A stretch of 64,000 nt of DNA from Rhynchonema sp. JSB1_4 (lineage: Eukaryota; Nematoda; Chromadorea; Monhysterida; Xyalidae), in contig JASAMV010001733.1 of the NCBI GenBank assembly GCA_030248065.1, positions 1-64,000 on the forward strand, read 5' to 3'. A model generated the notes under the pieces. That model saw nothing but the letters and a program-made list of their open reading frames with translations, did no database searches and was not told where the DNA came from. A program made the position numbers and the translations under genes. Shown piece after piece: positions 55,201 through 64,000 of this stretch (position 1 is the stretch's first letter; every line of letters begins with the position of its first letter).

Positions 55201-58200
55201 GGGCTCGTGTTGGTGTAGTTTGCCTTTATGTATGTATGTACCATTAGGTATACCTGTTTCATATATGCGTGTTTAGGACTTCAAACACAAGCAAAAATTA
55301 ATTGGCAAAATGTAGCAAGAATGTGCACGAATCGCATACCTTTTTCTCGCCTCCAGCGGGTTTGTGCGTTATGTTGTCCTTTGAGCCGATTTTGGACTTG
55401 GCCGACGCTGTACGAGCTAAAAAGAAAAAATAAAGTTGATTCAGACAGGACAATATTTTTGACAATGAGTGCAGGTGTTTTTGTACCAAAAACTGTGATA
55501 TATGAGTGCTGCAGTTGCAGATGGGCTCAAATTCAGCCTGATTAAAGATAAACTTTTGACTTGTGATATAATGAGTCGCTGCAGTTGCAGATGGGCTCAA
55601 ATTCAGCCGTGAGCTTAAGTCGCCATTTCATACTGGAAAGTTATTCCAAAAATAATTCACTACCGCCATGCTGATAATGCCGTACCAGACTAGAAACAAA
55701 TTGGCCGCGTGATGTTTCATTAGACGATAAAGGTCGTGGACTACCTAAGAGGCAGTGAGCAAAGTCGAAACAAAATCATTCAATAAGAACATTCCCGATA
55801 ATCAGAGAGAGGCCGAACAGCAAAGTGGCACCTACGGTTCCTTGCATGTGTGGGTGTGCCGGCCCCAGCTGCTGTTTTCGTGCCCGGCACCGATTTGGAA
55901 CCGTTCTGATTTTCTGACGAATTTGTTGTTGATTTTGCTGCCGACTTTTTCGACGTCAGCGCAGGCGCCGCTTGTGAAGAAGGCTTCTTTGGCGTAGTTG
56001 CCGTTGTTTTCTTTTTTGCTGCTTGTTTAGGTTGTTCAGGTTCAGGTTCGGGTTTTGGTTCGGGATCCGGTTCAGGTTCAGGTTCAGCTTCGGGCTCGGG
56101 TTCCGGTTCGGGCTCAGGCTCAGGCTCTGCTTTCGGTTCCGGTTCTGGGTCCGCCTGTGGCGACTCAGGTTCAGGTTCCGGTTCATCGGGCGGCAGCGTC
56201 GACGGTGGGTCACGATTTTCCTCCGTGTCCGACATTTGGATTTGGGCAGTTGTTTAGGTCAGCCGAAATACATTTACACTCAACAGAGACACCTACAGGT
56301 GCGCAATAAATGCAGTCGCTCGGTCACTCTATTTTCGTCTGGAACGAGTTTTAGGAAAATAAGGGTGACATGAATGTGAAAATGCGAATCCAAATTGAAT
56401 CAACAGTTTGTTTGTCTGCCGAGAAGCACTTAATTCGGAATTTGGCCGAGTGTCGCAGCCGGAACTGGGTGGGATTGGGATGGTTTGAATGAAAAAATCG
56501 ACAGTACAGCTCAATTTTTCATGACATTGTTGTCACTGTCGCCACGACACCGACAGAGGAAAGCAACGCATGGTACCGTTAGTTTGGCAGAAGTTTTTTC
56601 AACTGCGCACCGCGTCCAAAGAAATAGAAAAAAATTATCCCTCAAGAAAAAGACAAAACTAGCACCAGACACATACTGTAGTACCCCAAGATGTTGAGGT
56701 GAGATGGAATACATATATATAGTGTGAGACTTCGTATGAAAAGGAAGAAAAGAGGGCACCAAGTAAGAATAGCGAGAAACTTCGTTATTTTTTCGCTCGG
56801 CAGGCGGCAAACGCGCGAGAAATGGGCACACGCGCATGACTGAGGCCGTTTGGGAAAAGAAAGAAGAAACACCGCTGCCGTCGCACGGCATCCGAAAGTA
56901 AATGAGCCGTTTATCGAAACATTATAGGTGTAAGTTACGTCGCTGTGTGGACTTATAGGGTGGATGTCGCTAATGGGTAAATGCATATTTGAATTTGGTT
57001 GGTCGAGCGCAGCAGATATGATAAACAACCCATAGACATGGTGCAGCATCTATGGGGTACAATTACAACCAAAACACAGGGCGGGCAGGCTTGTTTGTCG
57101 CTGCCATGAATATAGACCAATAGCGTGAGCGGCAAAAAAGCGCAACATTACATTAGTGAGTGTCAGTCAGCTTATAATGTATTATGAACATTCATGTCAT
57201 ACATACATAGTATACGTCTCATGTCTGGTTTGTGTATGATCCGGGTTGCCATAAATGTATGTAGCCAGCGCAAGCGGTCACGCTGCCTGCAGCTTGCAGC
57301 AAATGCAGCAGGAATGCCAACCACCACCATGTGCGGCACTGCAAAGGTCCAGCTTGCAATGCAGCTAGGGAGCAAGCAAGTCCAGGCGCGCGCGCCGTGC
57401 AGTGTTCCGCGTGTGTCATATGCGCAGCACGTCCATGCACATACAAACGAGTTTCAGCGCTCTCCGCACGCTAGCGGTGTGTTTGGAGGCCGAAACGGCA
57501 CGTTGGAATGGCCTTAAATTCTGGTCTGCACAGATCGACTCTGGGTCTAGGTGCACGTTCTTTATTGAAAGAGCAGGCAGAACAAGAACGCCGCTATGAC
57601 TGGAGCCGGGCTCCGATACGATCAACAAGGAACCGGAACCAGGAACTAAGCCGGACGTTAGGCAGTGTAATTGTGGATGCCAAATCCAGAAGACCCAACC
57701 GACGAATTCCAAAAACCCAGTGTCCGCATGCGCGCTAGTTTTATACGTCGCTTTGGAAGCCGGCCCTGGGGTGTGTAACTTGATACACCATCAACGTGCT
57801 TGTCTTGTGTGTATGACTACATAATTGCATGCACGCACGATTCCCTCCCGCTCATGTAATGGCGTCATCAGGGTGCTTTTGCAGGCACACAGACAACTTT
57901 ATGTTGCAGTTTGCCATTAATGCATGTGCAGGATTTGGCTCAAATTTTTCTTGATACAGCTGTCTTGTCTGCACCTGACTACACACAGTACCTGTCTGAC
58001 CTGACCTGACTTGATAACCAATAATATTGCCCGACTGGCTCCAATGAAGTTTCTCTACAAAGTCTCCGGCGTGGTTAAGTTCAATTAGGCGTACTGCGGT
58101 TTGACGTTCCAAAGCTTTTCGCTGAGTGATTTTTTATGCAACGGATTTGACACTTGGGCGAATAGAAGTGCGCCACAGGCACTGGCTGTTTTGAGTGACT

Positions 58201-61200
58201 GTTTTACTCGGGCTAAAATCAGATACAGTAGCAATGTTTTTGGCAGCGCTTGTAAGCAATGGATCAAACGGAGGAAAAACAAATTTTGTTCCGAGCAGCT
58301 TTGCTTTGGGTCCCATGATTTGGAGCCCTCCGTGAAAAAAGTGACCGGGCAGCTGAATCAAATCATAATGGCATAATCAGTTTTAATTAAGTTCAGATAT
58401 ACATAGTTTTGGCAATCATGTGGGTGGTAAACATTTGCATGTATAGATGCATGTGACAGATGAAAATTTCCACAATGTGCTCTTTCGCTCTTATAAGCCA
58501 ACCAGCGAAATGAAAATTACTCACATTGAGCTGCTGGGTCTGTCATAAGGAAACACCGAGCACAAAATTCGAATTAGCGCAAAGATGCAGCAGCGCAGTT
58601 TAGATTACGAAAGATGACCAAAGTGGTCTGAGCCTTTAGATCTCTCGACACACAAAGAAGGGATTAAAATGTGTTGAAACTGCCTTGGCCCCGTAGTGGG
58701 AGGTTCCGAAACGTCCAAAAGAACCTTGTTTTCGCCATATAGAGTATTCTCTTCCTTCGTGAACCAGCAACCCTTCACCCCGTTCAGCGGGATATTTCTT
58801 GAGTACAACAATTGACATACAAAAGACAAGACGTTTCAGACCAATCGAAGGGACGGGACCCAATTATTTTATGGTCCGCCAGTGCACTCAGTTCTGTGCT
58901 GCCTAGAACAACAAGCACAAATCGCTAGCTGCCCAACAAAGATAATGGAAGAACACTCTTGGCTGGCCGGGGGTGACGCTATAAAAAGAAATGAATTTAT
59001 TTGCAGCCAAATTGACAGTTCGGCTCGGTCATGACGTGAGCGAACATTGAGTTCTGCGACACTTTTGGGTTCGGTCACTTTCTACGCATTGCCAAACAAT
59101 ATATCTACAAACAGGTATTACCTGCTGTGTTATTTTATATCATAATGCCTACAGGGTTATCAGGAACCGCAAGCTACAGTACGAGGAAAACAACAAAGTT
59201 AAAGGAAGGCACATGTGTATGCATACCAAAAATGTTCCAAACGACTTTTTTGCAACTTTGAGAGCACCAGAAAATGAGACTAGAATACCATCGCGGTATC
59301 CAACGTAGAAAAGTTCGAATTACAGATAACGAGGGCAGAAGGAAAATGGCACCCGACACGGGTCCGAAACAGCCGGTTCTATTTTCCGCAGTTATTCCAG
59401 TCTGGTGAAAAAAACGAAAAAACCCAATATGCACTGGGCCACCGTTTCCTTTTGCATACAAAATGGCTGGGTCGCCCGGTGTTTTTTTTGGAGATTTATA
59501 CGAACGTACATACATACGAATGGAAAAAGCCATACGGATACTGATACGGAACAGAAAAAGCCCACGTGCTGCAACTGTTTTTGCACGCGCGGCAGGCACA
59601 GAGGAAGACAGTCAGATGTAAATTTAACGGGCGCCGATTTCGTGACGGAAAGGACCGTTTTCACTTTCTCTTTCAAAGACTCAAAAAGATGTTCGTTTGG
59701 CTTCGTTACTTCGGTTCAAACGTCGATGCGTGCGATGATGACTTGAAGCTCGGATTGTTCAATTTTGACGCCAGTATGAGATGAGCGGTTGGTTTTAAAT
59801 TAGATAGACTTTCATCGAAAGTCAGACAGACAGAAAAAGAAAACACTAAATTTTGAAAAAACCTCGGTGAGGATTGGGCAGATTCGCACTTTTTGCAGCC
59901 TATTGATGTGACACCATATATACATGTGACCTCCTAGAGACGTCCTAGACGGAGAGAGAAACGTCAAATGAACTTGAGGCATGGGCCAGGCTGGCGTCTC
60001 TTTCGCATGCACATTCTATGGCATTTATGATGTGTATGTGTGACGCGCTAAATTCGTGTCAAATTAGGTGCAATAAATGCGTGCACATTATTCCACTATG
60101 AAACCAACACTCCGGGGTGAATATTATACGAATGCGTGTTTTTATGTGCGCGTAATGTTCGTTATCGTGCTGCGCATCGTTGAATCTCGTGTGCTAGACG
60201 TATGTACATAGAGTCTATCCAATAAGAAATATGAAAACATTATCACTCATTAAGAGCCGTACAAATTTGACGGTAGGCACAACGCCTACAACGACCGCGG
60301 CAAAGTCGAACGCAAAGGCAAATGTTGCTTGCGAGACGGCAATTCACGATGGAACATCAAATTTGACTAGTATGAAAGTTGTTCCCCAACATACTGTGAC
60401 TAGCTGCTACGTTGGTCAAAATTTGTTCTCAAACTTCATCACAGAACATGGTCCAAACATAATTTGCGTTTGTCTTGCACTAGTTGGTCGTTGTGTAGCC
60501 TTCAAATTTTGTACGGCTTCTGAACTCGATTTTCCATGCCGCCAATATAGTGAGCAAAACTGTAAACAATCAAAAAATAGTACCAACCAGATGAGGCGCC
60601 GGTTGGTTTCATGAACGACGATGTGGCCGTCGCTGGTCGTGTGCTGCCCCCAGCGGACGTGGTCGTGGTCGACGGACGACTCGACGCTGGTCGTGTGGTC
60701 GCGGCGGTCGGTGTCCGCGTGGTCGCTGTTGTCCGCGGCGCGGTGGGTACACGCGGTGCTGCGGCGCTTGTTCGAGCTGCTGAAATTGTCATTATGTGCA
60801 CGAATGTCACTTTGTGTAAAGCTGGAGTTCTGCCTGTCCATTTTGGGACTGTAGACAACTGCAGGCAGATTTGTTCGAATCGTGCTTTACGCGATTGTGT
60901 TTGAGCCCTAATTTTGACCACGGAAAATGTTGTTCCTTCACACCTTTTTACGCTCGTCGAAATTATTGTCTAGCTCAAGATAAACTAATTTTTATGCATC
61001 TGCATAATACCGGTGACATCAAGCCTTAAATATCAAAATTTGTCGCAACTGATTTCATCGTGCAAAACTCCTCATGTTGCTCACCTGTTGTGACCGCGGG
61101 TCGCGGTTTAGGTGCGGCGGCCGTTGTCCGCGCCGCGGTCGTAGCTGGTGCTCGGGCGGCCGTGGTGCTTGTTCGTGTGGTCGCTGTACGATTGGTGGTA

Positions 61201-64000
61201 GTGGCGCCTGAATGATGAAACATTAGCTGTAAACTAACTTTTATTTTATTGCTTGCCTGAAGGTCACACAAAAGTATCCCTCTTTATAGAAAAAAGATTG
61301 CGGCCCGCAATTTTCGGTCGCAACAAAATATTTCCTTCAAAACAGAGGTTTTCACTATTTTCGGTCGCAAGAGAAACAACATTGCATTTCGCATTGAAGT
61401 GATACATGCTTCAAATTGCGGACACAAAAATTACAGATAATTTACCAGTAGTTCTCGGCCCGGCGGCCGTGCGCGTGGCCATCGCAGTGCGTGCGGTTGT
61501 GCTGGTGCGCGCAGCAGCGGTGGCCGTAGTCGATGTCCGCGTGGTCGCCGCCGGCGTTGGTTTCTTCGCGGCCGCTGTGCCTCTGGTCGCACCTACGCCT
61601 GTGGCTGTTTTCGGCACGGTTCTGGTAGAGCTGGCGGCGGTTGTGGGCTTCTGAAGAAAGGCAAACTTTGTAATTTCACTGCATGTACAGTATATCATTC
61701 GCAAAAACATAAACACCTGGGACAAGTTTTAAGAAATCTGGTTTCGTTACTACCATGATATTATCTGACAACAGAGCATGTGGCACCGATGTATGTGAAG
61801 CATTCGTAAAACCAGACGGAACTGTGCTGCATAGGTTCAGCTTCAAAATATGCCAAAGCGCTCCACAGTAAGTGCCGTGTCTGCATGTGAAAGGGAGTGT
61901 GTAAGCTGTAATTTCCACATTAGCTAGCAGGCTCTGCGTGTCTGACTGAGTGGCATATGTACAATTAGGCAGGCTTCAATCCGTTCATGAATTATGCAAA
62001 ATGTGTGTCACAAGAGCCACTTCTAAACGGGATGCACTCACCCACACTGCAATTATGCTGCGGAGGGAATAAAACGAAAAACGCCAGGATTATCTAATAT
62101 ACCCAACCTTCTTCGCAGCACCACTTGTGGCAGGTGCCTTCGGTTTTTCAGTGGTCGCCGCGGTTTTCGGTTTGTCCGCCTTGGCCGCTGCATCGTTCAC
62201 ACCCGGTATGCCACTCAGGTCATCACCGACCACCGTGGTCGTTGTCGGATCAATCTGATCGAGTGATATCGGCAGTTCGAATTCGTTCTGCGTCTCCAAC
62301 TGCTCCGACAAATCATCAATCACCAACGGAGTCGGTGCCGCCATTGTTGGAGACGGGGCTTGAACTTGTGGTTCCGGTTCCAGACCGGCTGGCAGCGACG
62401 GAGCGGCGACAGGTGATAGGGGTGATTTTGGAGTCGCCGGTTTCGGAGACGGAGCCATTGCCGGACTCGGTGACTTTGTCGGACTCATTGATGCCGGCGG
62501 GTATTGCTGTGCCGGAGACTTGGGGGATTGAGGAGATTGCGGGGAGTCGCTGTGCGCCACCCCGTCCAACGACAAGGCCGCGTCCTGTTCCATACTCAGC
62601 TTGTGAAGGTCTGGAAATAAAAAGAATGCGATTGAAAATGTTGTAACTTCTTACATATCTTACAAGAACTGCAGCTAATGTCTAAACCGTGCGTCTCAAA
62701 GCAACAGTGATACAGTCCGTCATTTGCAATTTGCAACACGAAGTATAATAATACGCAAAGTGTGCCGTTTTATGGGCTTCGCTGGCACGAATGTATCTAT
62801 AGATTCACTCTCGTCTCGAATATAACGTGCAGCCGCACATGAGACAGATGCTGTAGCACGGCAAGGTCGTCATGAATATTCAATCATCAAAGTTATGCGC
62901 GTGTGTCGGCGCCGCCAGTTTTTTGGTATAAGTTTACGCTTTGCGGTGAGCTTATGTAATTTATGACACTATCGTTTTGAACGGTCCTCGGAACCGGAAT
63001 TCCAACTTGAAAATAATCCCTTGGTGCTCACCGAACCGACCTAGATAAGGAGCTAATCAAATGTCATAAGAAAGTACATAACCACCAAGTACCAAACAGC
63101 GTAGTAAAATTGGCCAACACAACTGAATTACACCATCCTACCTTATTTTTAGCGATTGGCCGTTTCAACTTTTTATGTGTGCGCTCTTTCAGCTTATTTC
63201 GTTTTTATTTGCCCATGATAAGTTCGCGGAAATACATACAAGCAAAAATTAAAAAAACAGCTTTACTCACTTTCCAACAAATCGTCGTGATCCTGATCCT
63301 GTTCCGGTTCATGTTCATGTTCATGTTCATCATCTTCACCACACGGATATGTGTGCTTCTTGACGCATGGCTCGGGTTCGATGATCGGTTGGTCGGCCCA
63401 TTTAGGTCGTTGTTTGGAACCGGGACTCATCGGACTCACCGGTCCCGGACTCGGAATTCCACCTCCGTCTTTGTTGTCTGACATCGGACTTTTTGGACTG
63501 ATCGGTCCGGGACTGGGACTTGGTTTGTCTGAGCTAGGTGTCGGACTTGGACCACCTTTGAGCATATCAATGATCGGCTGATCGCCCGTGGATTCGACAA
63601 GTGACTGTGCAATGGCTTGGGTCATTTGTGCCGAATCGCCCATTAACGCCTCGAATTGGTCCTTCTCGGGCGTGTATGTGGGTGGGATCGCCCCCACTTC
63701 GAGACTCAGAATGGGAGCTTGACGTGTTACCGGACTGAGACTGGCACCTGGACTTGATGACGACTGATGTTGTTGGGGTGACATCGGTGCCGGGCTGGGT
63801 GACTCGGCCATTGGGCTGTGTGGTTGAATTGCAGTCGGACTCATCGGGCTCGGCGATTTTGCTGGCGAAAGTGGACCAACTGCAGCAGGAGATTGTCGTG
63901 TGACAGGACTCTGGACTTGGACAGCCGTGGGGCTTAATGGCGCCGGTTGGACAGCCGTGGGACTCAAAGGTCCGGGGCTGGGTGATTGACCAACGGGACT
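52213..64000 (-). CDS. ptl-1: Tau/MAP2/MAP4-family microtubule-associated protein, PTL-1-like (5' end outside window)
   Basis: Binds and stabilises microtubules through repeats of the form KxGSxxNxxHxPGGG. Exons in transcript order: 63271-64000 (open at the edge), 62108-62610, 61446-61650, 61085-61207, 60588-60779, then 55340-55416 (repeat 1, [16 protein letters not shown]), 54277-54366 (repeat 2, [16 protein letters not shown]), 53436-53621 (repeats 3 and 4), 52784-52876 (repeat 5, [16 protein letters not shown]) and 52213-52329 (tail, stop 52213). All phases agree. The first two exons are Ser-Pro/Thr-Pro-rich (many SP sites) with an acidic [14 protein letters not shown] block; the next three are Ala/Thr/Arg-rich and basic, a usual microtubule-binding flank. 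Repeats 2-4 use the IxTxKLxF-type linkers of the family. An alternative first exon lies at 55836-56235. The symbol is a nematode orthology inference. Confidence 0.92.
54752..54806. repeat. GCCTAA telomere-like run in a tau-gene intron
   Basis: CCTAAGCCTAAGCCTAA with one gap, then more units: about eight copies of the complement of TTAGGC. Confidence 0.6.
55039..55225. mobile_element. MITE, 31-bp inverted ends (AGGCAAACTACACC/GCC), copy 2
   Basis: A 187-bp element between the repeat-1 and repeat-2 exons of the tau gene. The ends are near-perfect 31-bp complements, and the whole matches 13090-13274 in reverse. Confidence 0.75.
55504..55608. repeat. Direct repeat, two about 35-bp copies
   Basis: GCTGCAGTTGCAGATGGGCT with flanks occurs at 55504-55538 and 55573-55608, 69 bp apart, in the intron between the alternative first exon and repeat 1. 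Confidence 0.6.
55836..56235 (-). CDS. ptl-1: Alternative first coding exon of the tau-like gene (acidic PEPEP isoform)
   Basis: The ATG at 56233-56235 follows an in-frame TAA 18 nt upstream, so translation starts here. The 133 codons begin [11 protein letters not shown], continue with a Pro-Glu run (56030-56200), then a Lys/Ala/Ser-rich basic stretch. The donor C|GTAGGT at 55835 is phase 1, which fits the repeat-1 exon at 55416. The long-isoform exon ending at 60588 also ends in phase 1, so both can join the same repeats. An acidic Pro-Glu projection domain is known in nematode PTL-1. Confidence 0.85.
56236..60587. other. Long intron of the tau gene / promoter region of its short isoform
   Basis: 4.3 kb between the long-isoform exon and the alternative first exon. 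Open frames are short and unconvincing. The promoter of the acidic isoform should lie just right of 56235. No element was identified. Confidence 0.45.

Noticed and set aside
56023..56373. Arg/Phe-rich + strand frame and the Asn/Pro/Arg-rich second reverse frame opposite the tau first exon
   Set aside because: Shadows of the Pro-Glu repeat of the real exon 55836-56235.
60611..60904. Val/Ala/Arg-rich + strand frame
   Set aside because: Shadow of the Ala/Thr/Arg-rich tau-gene exon 60588-60779 on the other strand. The same applies to the frames opposite 61446-61650 and 62108-62610.

Overview
Eukaryotic, almost certainly animal DNA: intron-rich protein genes with GT-AG splice sites and short phase-consistent exons, embedded in a dense crowd of small non-autonomous DNA transposons. 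Degenerate runs of TTAGGC/GCCTAA (telomere unit typical of nematodes) near 1, 18.5, 28.1, 28.7 and 54.8 kb, together with a PTL-1-like tau gene carrying an acidic Pro-Glu N-terminus, point to a nematode. The species cannot be named, and the assignment is an inference.

Layout. (1) 269-5547, + strand: the last nine exons (506 residues) of a gene I do not recognise, with a recurring helical motif. (2) 7453-10737, - strand: a complete 10-exon mitochondrial acyl-CoA dehydrogenase (417 residues). (3) 11614-15018, - strand: a complete 6-exon GPN-loop GTPase 3 (298 residues). Its start codon lies 24 bp from a transposon nest. (4) 15.04-18.4 kb, 28.6-33.1 kb and 35.9-36.3 kb: hAT-type elements, many with exact 8-bp target-site duplications, nested inside one another. 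Each carries an array of its own short motif, and most share a central GC palindrome. (5) 19.0-28.5 kb: a foldback element, a 425-bp tandem array and low-content DNA. (6) 33743-45928, + strand: an about 18-exon, roughly 1,000-residue membrane-anchored protein of the wax-ester synthase/diacylglycerol acyltransferase (WS/DGAT) fold. Its HHxxxDG active site is lost, and it has a long Ser-rich, coiled-coil C-terminal tail. (7) 46-52 kb: little coding content, with one possible small membrane protein. (8) 52213-64000, - strand: a tau/MAP2/MAP4-family gene with five microtubule-binding repeats and two alternative N-termini, running off the window's right edge.

Exon models were assembled by hand from splice sites, reading-phase agreement and family similarity remembered from general knowledge. 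No database search was run. The genes show no common pathway; fatty-acid oxidation, RNA polymerase assembly, a probable acyltransferase-like protein and the cytoskeleton are simply neighbours. The most unusual features are the hAT nest with its private motif arrays, the degenerate WS/DGAT fusion protein, and the tau gene with dual promoters and cassette repeats.
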